A stretch of 64,000 nt of DNA, from positions 186,001 through 250,000 of the forward strand of contig CAKOSH010000001.1 of assembly GCA_934102215.1 (NCBI GenBank), in the 5' to 3' direction. The position numbers were made by a program, and so were the translations under genes. The notes under the pieces are model-generated. The model was not told where the DNA came from. It ran no database searches and saw nothing but the letters and a program-made list of their open reading frames with translations. Origin of the DNA: an uncultured Bacilli bacterium (lineage in GTDB: Bacteria; Bacillota_I; Bacilli_A; RF39; UBA660). This document shows positions 17,145-26,679 of the stretch, piece after piece; position 1 is the first letter of the stretch; each line of letters begins with the position of its first letter.

Positions 17145-17181
17145 ATAGCACATTTCTTATAAGAGAGTGTGCTATTTTTTT
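17145..17181 (+). terminator. Terminator of hpf
   Basis: 8-bp stem ATAGCACA/TGTGCTAT with a T tail. The tail overlaps the -35 box of the secA promoter. Confidence 0.8.
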
Positions 17182-17208
17182 GACTTTGATATTATATTAG
17201 TTTATAAT
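17180..17208 (+). promoter_or_regulatory. secA promoter
   Basis: TTGACT (17180-17185), 17-bp spacer, TATAAT (17203-17208). It begins inside the T tail of the hpf terminator. Confidence 0.8.
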
Positions 17209-17229
17209 ATTTGCTATGGAGATGATATT

Positions 17230-19722
17230 ATGGGATTACTTAAAAATTTATTCGATTATGAAACAAAAGAACTTAAAAAGATAAATAAAATTGTTGATGA
17301 AATAGAAGCATTAGACGAAGAAATGCAAAAAATAACTGAAGTAGAATTCAAAGCAAAAACTGAAGAATTCAAGAAAAGGCTTAGTGAAGGAGAAACTCTT
17401 GATGATATATTAGTTCCAGCTTTTGCACTTGCAAGAGAAGCGTGTTTTAGAGCAATAGGTGAAAAACCATTTAGAGTACAATTAATAGGTGGTGTTGCTA
17501 TTCATAGAGGAAACATTGCTGAAATGAAAACTGGTGAAGGTAAAACTTTAACAACAGTACTTCCAGCTTATCTAAATGCATTAGAAGGAAAAGGTGTTCA
17601 TGTTATTACAACAAACGAATACTTATCAACTCGTAATGCAGAGTGGATGGAACCAATTTACACACTACTTGGCGTAAGCGTAGGTATAAATTTAAGAGAA
17701 AAGAGTCCTAAAGAAAAAAGAGACGCATATAATGCTGACATTACATATACAACAAATAATGAACTTGGATTTGATTATCTAAGAGATAATATGGTTGTTC
17801 ATAAAGAAAATAGAACTCAAAGAGGACTTAACTTTGCTATTATAGATGAAGTAGATAGTATTCTTATAGATGAAGCAAGAACTCCATTAATTATAAGTGG
17901 TGGTGTTGCTAAAAGTGCTAATGTTTATAAAGAGGCAGATAGAGTTGCTAAAAATTTAACACTTGATGATTACGTTGTTGATGAAAAAACTAAAAAAGTT
18001 ACATTAACAGAAGAAGGTGTTAAACACGCTGAAAACTTACTTCATTTAGATAATTTATATGATATTAAAAATAGCGTAATGGTACACAATCTTGATAAAG
18101 CATTAACTGCTAACTATGCATTCAAAAGAGATGTTGACTATGTTGTTGAAAATGATCAAGTTTTAATTGTTGATACATTCACAGGAAGACTTATGCATGG
18201 ACGTCAATTTAGTGAAGGATTACACCAAGCAATAGAAGCAAAAGAAAATGTAACTATAAATGAAGAAACTAAAACACTAGCAACAATCACATTCCAAAAC
18301 TTATTTAGAATGTATAATAAACTTGCTGGTATGACAGGTACTGCTAAAACAGAAGAAGAAGAATTTCAAAATATATATAATACATATGTTGTATGTATTC
18401 CAACTAACAAGCCAGTTATTCGTGATGATCAAGTTGATTTAATTTATTCATCACTAAAAGGTAAATATAGTGCAATTGTTAAAACAGTTAAAGAAATACA
18501 TAAAACAGGTAGACCAGTTTTAGTAGGTGTAGCATCAGTAGAAACAAGTGAGGTTATAAGTCAACTATTAGATAAAGCAGGAATCAAACATGAATTATTA
18601 AATGCTAAAAATCATGAAAGAGAAGCACATATTATAGAAAATGCTGGTAAAAAAGGTGCTGTAACTATTGCAACTAACATGGCTGGACGTGGTACTGATA
18701 TTAAATTAGGCGAAGGTGTTCGTGAACTAGGAGGTCTTTATGTAATAGGTACTGAAAGACATGATTCAAGACGTATTGATAACCAACTTCGTGGTCGTAG
18801 TGGACGTCAAGGTGACCCAGGTACAACTAGATTCTTCGTTTCTATGGAAGATGATTTAATGGTTAAATTTGGCTCAGAAAAGATGAAAACTATTATGGAA
18901 AGTTTAGGAATCAGTGGAGACCAAGCTATTTCAAATAAAATGATATCTAAAAATATAGAATCAGCTCAAAAGAAAGTAGAAGGCTTCAACTTTGATAGAC
19001 GTAAAGGATTACTAGATTTTGATAATGTTATTTCTAAACAAAGAGAAATAATATATGAAAGACGTAATGAGATACTAGATAAAGATAGCATAAGAGATAG
19101 AGTTCTTGATACATTTAAAGAATTTGTAACAGGACAAATTAATTCACACTTAAACGAAAATAATACACTAAGTGATAATGATATAGATAATATTATGGAA
19201 CAATTTAATGCTCATTTACTTAAGAGAACTAAATTAAAGAAAGAAGATTTCGAAGGTAAAAAGCCTGATGAAGTAATTGACTTTATCTATAAAATAGTAG
19301 TAGAAGATTACAATAAAAAACTTGAAGATATTCCAGAAGAAATACAAAATGATTTTGAAAAAACTATTTCCTTAAGAATTATTGATAAGTATTGGATGGA
19401 TCAATTAGATGCAATGGAAAATCTAAAAGAAGGAGTAGGACTTCGTGGTTATGCTCAAAGTAATCCATTACAAGTTTATGCTTTAGAAGGATTTCAATTA
19501 TTTGATAATATGATGGCAAGTATCAATGCTGAAATATCAAATTACTTATTAAATGCTGAAGTTAGACAAAATATTGAAAGAGAAGAAGTTAAAAATATAA
19601 AAACTAATGATGGAAAAGAAGGAGTTAAAAATACACCTAAAAAAGCAAAAGAAAAAATAGGTAGAAATGATCCGTGTCCTTGTGGCTCTGGTCGCAAGTA
19701 TAAGCAGTGTTGCGGAAAGTAA
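17230..19722 (+). CDS. secA: Preprotein translocase ATPase SecA
   Basis: Motor of Sec export. Full length at 830 residues, starting M-G-L-L-K-N-L-F-D; ATG 17230 is behind GGAGATGAT. Walker A (M-K-T-G-E-G-K-T), the DEAD-like I-D-E-V-D, T-N-M-A-G-R-G-T-D and the helicase motif Q-L-R-G-R-S-G-R-Q-G-D are intact. The C-terminal SEC-C zinc tail (C-P-C-G-S-G ... C-C-G-K) is present. Its last 18 codons are unusually GC-rich (CCG, CGC, CAG, TGC, GGC) compared with the rest. A second, AT-rich copy of the same tail plus a strong terminator lies 0.9 kb downstream, so the present 3' end looks replaced by an inserted element. Confidence 0.97.
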   Translation: MGLLKNLFDYETKELKKINKIVDEIEALDEEMQKITEVEFKAKTEEFKKRLSEGETLDDILVPAFALAREACFRAIGEKPFRVQLIGGVAIHRGNIAEMKTGEGKTLTTVLPAYLNALEGKGVHVITTNEYLSTRNAEWMEPIYTLLGVSVGINLREKSPKEKRDAYNADITYTTNNELGFDYLRDNMVVHKENRTQRGLNFAIIDEVDSILIDEARTPLIISGGVAKSANVYKEADRVAKNLTLDDYVVDEKTKKVTLTEEGVKHAENLLHLDNLYDIKNSVMVHNLDKALTANYAFKRDVDYVVENDQVLIVDTFTGRLMHGRQFSEGLHQAIEAKENVTINEETKTLATITFQNLFRMYNKLAGMTGTAKTEEEEFQNIYNTYVVCIPTNKPVIRDDQVDLIYSSLKGKYSAIVKTVKEIHKTGRPVLVGVASVETSEVISQLLDKAGIKHELLNAKNHEREAHIIENAGKKGAVTIATNMAGRGTDIKLGEGVRELGGLYVIGTERHDSRRIDNQLRGRSGRQGDPGTTRFFVSMEDDLMVKFGSEKMKTIMESLGISGDQAISNKMISKNIESAQKKVEGFNFDRRKGLLDFDNVISKQREIIYERRNEILDKDSIRDRVLDTFKEFVTGQINSHLNENNTLSDNDIDNIMEQFNAHLLKRTKLKKEDFEGKKPDEVIDFIYKIVVEDYNKKLEDIPEEIQNDFEKTISLRIIDKYWMDQLDAMENLKEGVGLRGYAQSNPLQVYALEGFQLFDNMMASINAEISNYLLNAEVRQNIEREEVKNIKTNDGKEGVKNTPKKAKEKIGRNDPCPCGSGRKYKQCCGK

Positions 19723-19779
19723 GGTAAATAAAGGGATTGCGGGCATCGGCACTATTAAAAAAAGTGAAAAACCGTGAAT

Positions 19780-19800
19780 TAGATACCTTTTAGATACCCT
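19780..19800 (+). repeat. Left copy of double AGATACC direct repeat
   Basis: TAGATACC, a T-rich gap, TAGATACCCT. Each copy is itself two AGATACC units about 11 nt apart, a layout seen at recombinase arm sites. The 16 nt just before it (19764-19779, GTGAAAAACCGTGAAT) resemble GTGAAAAAGGGTGAAT found downstream of the right copy. Confidence 0.65.
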
Positions 19801-19865
19801 AAAATTTTATTAAAAAGATATTATAACTATGATATAATTATCATTAGTATTGAAAGGAAAAAAAT

Positions 19866-20489
19866 ATGAAAGAAACAAATCATTTTATAATTAATTATAA
19901 TGATAAACTCGATTATATAGAAATGTTATCTAATAAATTGGAGAACAAATTGGATCCAATACTATCTTTTTTTGAAGCAAAAGCAATTAATAAAAAAATT
20001 ATTATTGATTTAATATCTAAAAAAGAAGATTTTGATATTATTTTTTATGATATTCATAAATTTAAACCAGATTTAAATTCCATGGGTTTTTATCATAATG
20101 GAAAAATAATATATTTATCGTTTGCTGAACTAAAAAAAACAAATCATAAAAACGATTCTTTTGAAAGTTATATAAATGTTTTAATTCATGAATGTGTTCA
20201 TTTTATACACGGATATATTACTAATGATGAAATGTCATTAAGGTGTTTTAATGAGGGAATTGCTTTGTATTTTGGAAGGCAATACAATGACATAAATTAT
20301 AATAAATTAAACTGTTCTTTAGATGAATTAGTAACACAAAAGAATGTTGATTATTATAATTATTTTATAATTATGGATTATTTAATTAAAAATAAAGATA
20401 AAAAATATATATTAAAACTGTTAAAGAATAAAAGTTTTGCAATAAAAGAATTAGAGTATATTTATGCTGATATATTAAAACAATTCTAG
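19866..20489 (+). CDS. HExxH metallopeptidase-like protein, cargo of secA-end insertion
   Basis: 207 residues with a zincin motif L-I-H-E-C-V-H-F (His about 110) and, some 20 residues later, N-E-G-I-A-L-Y-F-G, matching the downstream Glu of gluzincins (peptidase MA-like). No signal peptide or TM, so probably cytoplasmic. The stop codon TAG is the first base group of the right direct repeat. It has a TATAAT-like box and GAAAGGA ribosome site of its own. The codon use is AT-rich like the host's. Target unknown; toxin, immunity or self-cleavage roles cannot be told from sequence. Confidence 0.6.
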   Translation: MKETNHFIINYNDKLDYIEMLSNKLENKLDPILSFFEAKAINKKIIIDLISKKEDFDIIFYDIHKFKPDLNSMGFYHNGKIIYLSFAELKKTNHKNDSFESYINVLIHECVHFIHGYITNDEMSLRCFNEGIALYFGRQYNDINYNKLNCSLDELVTQKNVDYYNYFIIMDYLIKNKDKKYILKLLKNKSFAIKELEYIYADILKQF

Positions 20490-20508
20490 ATACCTTTTTA
20501 GATACCCT
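20487..20508 (+). repeat. Right copy of double AGATACC direct repeat
   Basis: Same sequence and orientation as the left copy with one extra T in the gap. Its first TAG is the stop codon of the metallopeptidase-like gene. Confidence 0.65.
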
Positions 20509-20589
20509 CAGCTAGTGATAAGCGGTGAAAAAGGGTGAATAACCATAAATGAAAAGTGAGATTTTGTAAGGTTTTAAGGGAAATCGTTG

Positions 20590-20658
20590 ATGAAAAAGAG
20601 TAAATTTACGAATCCATGTGGAAGTGGTAAAAAATATAAAAACTGTTGTGGAAAGTGA
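20590..20658 (+). pseudogene. Displaced secA 3' end (SEC-C zinc tail fragment)
   Basis: A 22-codon frame encodes N-P-C-G-S-G-K-K-Y-K-N-C-C-G-K and stops. It matches the last residues of SecA but with host-like AT-rich codons, and lacks the first C-P pair of the canonical C-P-C-G-S-G. It lies at the right edge of the proposed element and is followed 4 nt later by a strong terminator. It could be expressed as a micro-protein from ATG 20590, but no clear ribosome site is present. Confidence 0.6.
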
Positions 20659-20661
20659 AAT

Positions 20662-20698
20662 AAAGATGTTAACAGAAAATACTATGTTAACATCTTTT
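20662..20698 (+). terminator. Strong terminator, probably the original secA terminator
   Basis: 13-bp perfect stem AAAGATGTTAACA/TGTTAACATCTTT and T tail, just after the displaced secA tail. Confidence 0.8.
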
Positions 20699-20853
20699 AT
20701 ATTTGATTATCTTAATAATATATATGAAGAAAAATTAGATTTAAATTTAATATGTCAAAATTTTTGACAAGTTCAAAAAGAAATAGATGATTAATATAAT
20801 GTTGATATTAATACATAGTAGTATGATATAATTTAATAAAGGATGTGATAAAA
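20699..20853. other. Non-coding stretch with a decayed short frame
   Basis: A frame from ATG 20684 continues to TAA 20794 but has an in-frame TGA at 20765-20767. Nothing recognisable is encoded, and the start lies in the terminator stem. A TGATATAAT box (20824-20832) likely drives the next gene. Confidence 0.4.
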
Positions 20854-21621
20854 ATGATTTTAGAAGAATATGATGAAACAATAAATTCAACATTTGATCC
20901 ATACGAAGTTGAAAATGTTATTGAAGGTTTTCCAAAGACAGGCGTAACTTGCTTTTCAAAAAAATTATTTGACCAACTAGTTAATAAATTTAATGGTGTA
21001 GAAATAGCACAATCATCAAATGGTAATGGTAGATTTTCAATATATAAAATTAATTATGAAGGTAAAGACATAGCACTATTTATGTCTATAGTTGGTTCCC
21101 CTGCATGTATAGTAGAATATGAAGAATTATTTGCAATGGGACTAGAAAGAATCGTTGTATTTGGAACATGTGGTGTACTTGATAAATCAATAGATGACTT
21201 AGCCATTATAATTCCAAACTCTGCTATTAGAGATGAGGGAACAAGCTATCATTATGCAAAATCATCAAGAGAAATAATTGTTAATCCAAAATATCAAAAA
21301 GAATTTATTGATCTTTTAAAAGAGCATAATTACTCATATGTAGTAGGAAAAGCATGGACCACTGATGCTCCATATCGTGAAACAAGAAAGAAAGTATTAG
21401 ATAGAAAAAATGAAGGATGTATATGTGTTGATATGGAATGTTCAGCAATATCAGCACTAGCTCAATTTAGAAATAAAGAAGTTTTCCAATTCTTTTATGC
21501 AGCAGACAATTTAGATTCTGCCAAATGGGATCAAAGATCATTAGGTAACAACGAAAAACTAAGCGATAAAGAAATGATAGGACTACTAGCCATTAAATTT
21601 GCTGTAAGTATAGATAAATAA
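20854..21621 (+). CDS. Nucleoside phosphorylase (uridine phosphorylase/PNP superfamily)
   Basis: 255 residues. NP-I fold phosphorolysing nucleosides to base plus ribose-1-phosphate. Visible are G-T-C-G-V-L at about 110, the phosphate/base loop, and the ribose-binding V-D-M-E-C-S-A at about 196, equivalent to the M-E of uridine and purine nucleoside phosphorylases. ATG 20854 is behind GGATGTGA; an in-frame GTG at 20845 overlaps that site. The exact nucleoside is uncertain, but with the uracil permease-upp operon in the same region uridine is a reasonable guess. Confidence 0.85.
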   Translation: MILEEYDETINSTFDPYEVENVIEGFPKTGVTCFSKKLFDQLVNKFNGVEIAQSSNGNGRFSIYKINYEGKDIALFMSIVGSPACIVEYEELFAMGLERIVVFGTCGVLDKSIDDLAIIIPNSAIRDEGTSYHYAKSSREIIVNPKYQKEFIDLLKEHNYSYVVGKAWTTDAPYRETRKKVLDRKNEGCICVDMECSAISALAQFRNKEVFQFFYAADNLDSAKWDQRSLGNNEKLSDKEMIGLLAIKFAVSIDK

Positions 21622-21693
21622 GGTATTAGTGAAAACAAATTCTTAGTATCTTTTCAAATAATAAAGTGTTAATATAAAAATGGAGAATGAAAA

Positions 21694-22515
21694 ATGAGTT
21701 TAAGAGAAAAATATAATAGATGTACTGAAAAATTAAATACTGATTTAGATACAATAACACAAGCATTTATCAATATTTATGGAAGTGAACATACTGATTA
21801 TATAATTGATAGATTTAATAATCTAAATATCATTTGGTATGATGATGAAATGCAAACTTTTGATGATATAAGAAATGTCATAATAACATCTTTACCTGAT
21901 GAAATAGTGGATGAATATCTAAAAAAGTTTAAGGAAAAGTGTTTTTCACAAAGTGCCTATATTGATGAAGCGAATCTTTTAGTTTTACCATTATCTTATA
22001 ACTTGACACACATAATTCATGAAATGAATCATATGATTAGTAGTCATATATTATCAAAAAAACCATTAAGAATTATAAGTGGATTATGTGTAACAATCGA
22101 AAAAAATGGTGGAGTAGTTTCAAATGATTCTGACTTAAACGAATTAATAAATCAAAAAATAACAATAGACACATTACAAGAACTTAAAAGATTAAGAATG
22201 AAGGTAATAGTTACACCATCTTGGCAAGAAAAATTATTTCCTTTAATTGAAACATTTTATGAAACATTTAAAGAAGAAGTTAAAAAAGTATATGTTACTG
22301 GAAATTTGCTATCATTTATTAGAAATGTTGGTGAAGAAAATTATATAAATTTTACACAAACAATATTTTTAAAATGTTTTAAAGCGAGAGGAAAAATAGC
22401 TAAAGAAGAACATGAAATTATATCACAAAGCGATATAAATCAAATAGAATCAAAAGTATACACTATGAAAGATTTTAATGAAAAGCAAAATATAGAAAAT
22501 CCTCAAAAATATTAA
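21694..22515 (+). CDS. HExxH metallopeptidase-like protein, unknown
   Basis: 273 residues. A zincin helix I-I-H-E-M-N-H-M occurs at about residue 109, and a candidate third ligand in D-L-N-E-L-I-N-Q about 40 residues later. No signal peptide or TM is visible. It shares the HExxH plus distal E layout with the insert-borne protein at 19.9 kb, but the sequences otherwise differ. GGAGAATG precedes the ATG. Transcribed alone or with the phosphorylase (72-nt gap). Function not recognised. Confidence 0.6.
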   Translation: MSLREKYNRCTEKLNTDLDTITQAFINIYGSEHTDYIIDRFNNLNIIWYDDEMQTFDDIRNVIITSLPDEIVDEYLKKFKEKCFSQSAYIDEANLLVLPLSYNLTHIIHEMNHMISSHILSKKPLRIISGLCVTIEKNGGVVSNDSDLNELINQKITIDTLQELKRLRMKVIVTPSWQEKLFPLIETFYETFKEEVKKVYVTGNLLSFIRNVGEENYINFTQTIFLKCFKARGKIAKEEHEIISQSDINQIESKVYTMKDFNEKQNIENPQKY

Positions 22516-22665
22516 AATCATAATTATTAAAAGCGGCCTCAAACAAATTCAAAAAATAGCAAGTTATCAAAAACATTATTATAAAGTTGCACATCTATAA
22601 TCATTGTTATTTCATCCATAAAATGATATACTCTATATGTAATAAATAATAAAAAGGGAGTAAGC

Positions 22666-23418
22666 ATGATAGAGGTTAAAAATGTAACTAAAGGTTTTCA
22701 AAAGAAAAATAATAAAAATAAAATTGAAACATTTCTTGCTGATGACAATATTTCATTTACTGCTAGTGAAGGAGAAGTATTAGGTATTTTAGGACCTAAT
22801 GGAGCAGGAAAAACAACATTGCTTAGGATGATATCTGGAATAATGAAACCAGATAGTGGTGAAATATTAATTGATAATATGGATTATCAAAAGAACAATG
22901 AAAAGATTAAAAAGAATATTGCATTTATGTCAGGAAACACTAAATTATATAAAGATATATCACCCTATGAATTATTAAAAATGTGTGGTGAATATTATGA
23001 AGTTCCAAAAGACAAATTAGAAACAATTATAAATAATATTATTAAAAGATTTAATATGGAATCATTTGCGTATCAAAGAATAGAAAATCTATCTACTGGT
23101 CAATATCAAAGAACATGTATAGCACGTTGTCTAGTTCATAATCCAGAATATTATATTTTAGATGAAGCAACTAGTGGATTAGATGTTATTTCTAGTAAAA
23201 CTATTTTAGATTTTATCAATGAAGAAAAGTCAAAAGGAAAATGTATTTTATATTCAACTCATTATATGGAAGAAGCAGAAAATATATGTGATAAACTTTT
23301 ACTTATCAATAAAGGAAAAGTCATAAAATATGGTAAAAGAGACGAAATTTTAAAGGAAACTAATGCAGCTAATATTAGAGAAGCCTTTTTAAAGTTAATA
23401 GGAGAAGTAAATGAATAA
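22666..23418 (+). CDS. ABC transporter ATP-binding protein (NatA-like)
   Basis: 250 residues. Walker A G-P-N-G-A-G-K-T at about 45, signature L-S-T-G-Q-Y-Q (Y-Q in place of the usual Q-R/K), Walker B Y-I-L-D-E-A-T-S-G and the H-switch S-T-H-Y. Resembles NatA-type subunits pairing with an ABC-2 permease that exports Na+, drugs or peptides. It overlaps the permease gene by 8 nt. Since that permease carries a nonsense codon, the transporter may be inactive. Confidence 0.9.
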   Translation: MIEVKNVTKGFQKKNNKNKIETFLADDNISFTASEGEVLGILGPNGAGKTTLLRMISGIMKPDSGEILIDNMDYQKNNEKIKKNIAFMSGNTKLYKDISPYELLKMCGEYYEVPKDKLETIINNIIKRFNMESFAYQRIENLSTGQYQRTCIARCLVHNPEYYILDEATSGLDVISSKTILDFINEEKSKGKCILYSTHYMEEAENICDKLLLINKGKVIKYGKRDEILKETNAANIREAFLKLIGEVNE

Positions 23419-24556
23419 TATAAAAATAACAATAAAAAAAGAACTTCGTTCCATAGTAAGAGATAAAAAAACATTTATAACTTTATTAACAATGCCATTA
23501 ATTGGAATGCTTTTTGTCATTTTTTATGGAGCAGTATTTGATAAAAATGAGGTATTAGAGCCTTATAAAGTAGGAATTGACTTTGAACTAAACACTATTG
23601 AAAATATAGTAAGTAGTGAGTGTCAATTAGAAACAATTAAATATGAAAATTTAGATGAAATGAAAAAATCTTATAAAGATAAAGATATAAGAGCATACAT
23701 AGATTATAATGAAAAAGAAAAGAAGTATTATTTTTATACAGACAATAGTCAAGAAGGTTATCAGCTTAGAAGTTTAATAACTGGTTACTTTGAATCACTA
23801 AAAAACAATGAATTGTTAACATATATTGCTGGAGAAGGAATTGATTATGAAGAAGTAACTGAAAAATATAATTATGAACTTAAAGAATTAAAAGGAAGCG
23901 ACTATTTACTTGTGATAATATATTCAAGTTTATTTATGCTTATTTTTAGTGGAGTAATACAAACATCACAATCAATGGCTATATCAACTACTGTTACTGA
24001 AAAAGAAAGTGGAACTTTAGAAACTATATTAAGTTTTCCTATATCACAAAAAGAATTAATTACAGGAAAGTACATTGCTAATTTTATTGCCAGTGCTTGT
24101 GCATCTATAATTGAGTTCTTATCAATCATATTAACACTAGTTTTATCAAGTCATTATTTTGAATCATTTAGTAAGTTAAATTTTACAGTATCACCAAAAA
24201 GTCTTATAATTGGTTTAATCATATGCTTAACATCATCACTTATAATACCAGCACTAGCCACACTTTTAGTCGCAAATGCTAAAACTGCTAAATAAGCAGG
24301 AATCAAACTTGGATTCTTACAATACTTATCAATGATACCAGTATTTACTAATATGCTAAGTATTAAAACTGAAAGTTTAGTTTATTACGCAATTCCAATT
24401 GTTAATAGTGTACAATCTCTTATGGATATATTTTCAAATAACTTCAAAGTAACAAATATATTAGTAACAATCATAAGTACTCTAGTATTATCATTAATAA
24501 CAATATTCATAATAATAAAAAAATATAATCAAGAGAAGGTGTTGTTTGGTGATTAA
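23411..24556 (+). pseudogene. NatB-like ABC-2 permease interrupted by in-frame TAA
   Basis: The frame encodes a NatB-type permease: TM at about 20-40, an extracytoplasmic loop of about 130 residues, then further TMs. It is broken at codon 295 (24293-24295, TAA) after A-K-T-A-K, and continues in the same frame (A-G-I-K-L-G-F ...) to TAA 24556. The family usually has Glu or a polar residue here, so GAA to TAA is the simplest explanation. No frameshift is present and the downstream part keeps its hydrophobic pattern, suggesting a recent mutation or a sequencing error. The final codons overlap the M13 peptidase start. Confidence 0.75.
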
Positions 24557-26486
24557 AAACAAAAATAAATTAAAAAATTATATTGCTTATGCTGTTATAC
24601 TTATTGTATTCATAATAGTAGCACTATATCTAAATAAAAATTATATTAATAATTATTATGAATATGTTAATAAGGAAACTATTAAAGATAAAAAAGATGG
24701 TTGGTCATATATAAATGATCTTAATGATGAAATATCAAAAGACACAAATAATATCATAAAAGAGATAATAAATAATCCTAGTAACAATGAAGAAAAAAAT
24801 ATTGAAGAACTTTATAATGAATATTTAGATACAGACTCTCGTAATAAAAATGGATTAAATGATTTAAAACCATATTTAGATAAAATTAATAAAACAAGAA
24901 ATATTAAAGAATTCATAAGTGAAGCAATACAACTAGAAAAAGATTTAAGTATTGAATTATTAATGTCAAAATCAATCATGAAAGATTTTAAGACGGGAAA
25001 AAATATTCTTTATATTACATCAATTCCAATGGATTTTGGCAATTCTATTGATTATTATAGTAATGAAGACTTAATAAGTGTTAAGAATACTTTCAAACTA
25101 TACAATAATAAGCTCTTAAGAGAATATGGTTATACAGCTGGTGAAGCACTAGATATAACTAATCAAATAAATGATTTTTATACAGATATTGCAAACAATT
25201 CATTAACACAAGATGATTTATTAAACACTGAAAAATACTACAATATTATTGATAGAACAAAGTTAAGCAAAATATATACTAATTTAGATATAAATAATTA
25301 TTTCAATGAACTAGGTTTATCAAATATAAATAGATTTAGTTTAGTTGATGAAAAATCTTATGAAAAATTAAATGAATACTTAACGAATGATAATTTATCT
25401 TTATGGAAAAATCTAGCAACTATAAAGATTCTTCAAACATATGCAAATTATACTACGGAAAATTATGAAAAAATATTTAATAAGTTAAATAAATCTCTTA
25501 CTAATAAAGAATTAACACAAGAAGAAAAAACATATAATATAATTAAACAAATTTATCCAAATAAAATATCTAAAAATTATAGTAATAAATATTTAAATGA
25601 TGATACTAAAAACTATATTTCTAATCTTATATCAGAAATAAATAAAGAATATGAAAGTATGATAAATAAGTCTTGGATGGACACAGAGACTAAAACAAAA
25701 GCGATACAAAAATTAAATAATATCAAAATAAATATTGGTACTACGTATAGTAAAGATTTTTCTTCTTATTATGAATTCAATAATAGCATTTCATTAGTAA
25801 AAAATATCATTAATCTTAATAAAGTTGCGACTACAAAGTCATATGAAATGCTAGATGCTAATGAAACATATAATGCATTACCAGATTACACATTTAATGC
25901 TTATTATGATGTTACATCAAATTCAATTAATATTTTAACTGGAGGAGCAAAATCAATAAAAGATATCAATAATAAATATGAAAATCTTGGTGGAATTGGC
26001 TTTATAATCGCACATGAAATATCACATGCTTTTGATAATAATGGTTCAAAGTTTGATGAAAATGGATTACTTAATAATTGGTATACAGAATCAAGTACTA
26101 AAAAATATGAAGAACTTCAAAAGAAAGTTATAGAATATTATAATAAGTATGAAATTATACATAATATTTCTAATAATGGAAAACGTACAATAGGTGAAAA
26201 TATTGCTGATTTAGCCGCTATGGAATGCATAACTAATATTTTAACAAACAGTAATGCTTCAAAAGAAGATTATCAAAAAACATATGAATCATTCGCAAAA
26301 ATATGGGCTAATAATTACAGTAAGAGTACAAAAGTAATGCAAAGCCTTATAGATACACATTCTACAAATGAAATAAGAGTAAATAGTGTATTATCATCAA
26401 CAAATAAATTTTACGAAATATATAAAATTGATTCAAATGATTCAATGTATATTAAACCTGAAGAAAGAGTTAACATATGGTCTTAA
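24549..26486 (+). CDS. M13-family zinc metallopeptidase (PepO/neprilysin-like), membrane-anchored
   Basis: 645 residues, the normal M13 size. An N-terminal TM (about 8-27) places the catalytic part outside the cell. The zinc site is I-I-A-H-E-I-S-H-A-F-D (about 492), with the third ligand in G-E-N-I-A-D-L-A-A about 60 residues later; both are intact. The substrate pocket N-A-Y-Y-D is also present. It degrades oligopeptides. GTG 24549 is chosen from its spacing to AAGGTG; TTG 24546 is an alternative. It overlaps the end of the broken permease and shares that operon. Confidence 0.9.
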   Translation: MIKNKNKLKNYIAYAVILIVFIIVALYLNKNYINNYYEYVNKETIKDKKDGWSYINDLNDEISKDTNNIIKEIINNPSNNEEKNIEELYNEYLDTDSRNKNGLNDLKPYLDKINKTRNIKEFISEAIQLEKDLSIELLMSKSIMKDFKTGKNILYITSIPMDFGNSIDYYSNEDLISVKNTFKLYNNKLLREYGYTAGEALDITNQINDFYTDIANNSLTQDDLLNTEKYYNIIDRTKLSKIYTNLDINNYFNELGLSNINRFSLVDEKSYEKLNEYLTNDNLSLWKNLATIKILQTYANYTTENYEKIFNKLNKSLTNKELTQEEKTYNIIKQIYPNKISKNYSNKYLNDDTKNYISNLISEINKEYESMINKSWMDTETKTKAIQKLNNIKINIGTTYSKDFSSYYEFNNSISLVKNIINLNKVATTKSYEMLDANETYNALPDYTFNAYYDVTSNSINILTGGAKSIKDINNKYENLGGIGFIIAHEISHAFDNNGSKFDENGLLNNWYTESSTKKYEELQKKVIEYYNKYEIIHNISNNGKRTIGENIADLAAMECITNILTNSNASKEDYQKTYESFAKIWANNYSKSTKVMQSLIDTHSTNEIRVNSVLSSTNKFYEIYKIDSNDSMYIKPEERVNIWS

Positions 26487-26499
26487 GTTAACTCTTTTA
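26465..26499 (+). terminator. Terminator after M13 peptidase
   Basis: 11-bp stem AAAGAGTTAAC/GTTAACTCTTT containing the stop codon region, with a short T tail. Confidence 0.65.
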
Positions 26500-26679
26500 A
26501 TATAGATTATTTTATAAAAATAAATTTAAACAAACTAAATATAATAATATATCAATTATAATTAAAAAAATTAGAGATAGAAAAAATCAATTTCTAAATA
26601 TATTTAAATGCTGTTTCCAGTAAAAATATTATTATTTTAATTTTTATGATTATGATATAATTAATTTAAGGGTGAAACA

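Larger units (their letters stand above)
19675..20658 (+). mobile_element. Probable remnant of an element inserted in the secA 3' end
   Basis: The secA tail and the following 80 nt are about half G+C in a strongly AT-rich genome. Two related direct repeats (19780-19800 and 20487-20508) bracket one gene. At the far end lies a second copy of the SEC-C tail (20590-20658), followed at once by a strong terminator of the sort expected after secA. This is what site-specific integration at a gene 3' end leaves: a restored gene end on the left and a displaced original end on the right. No integrase remains in the window. Confidence 0.55.

Noticed and set aside
20684..20794. Small ORF after the displaced secA tail
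   Set aside because: The start is in a terminator stem and the frame contains a TGA. No recognisable protein.
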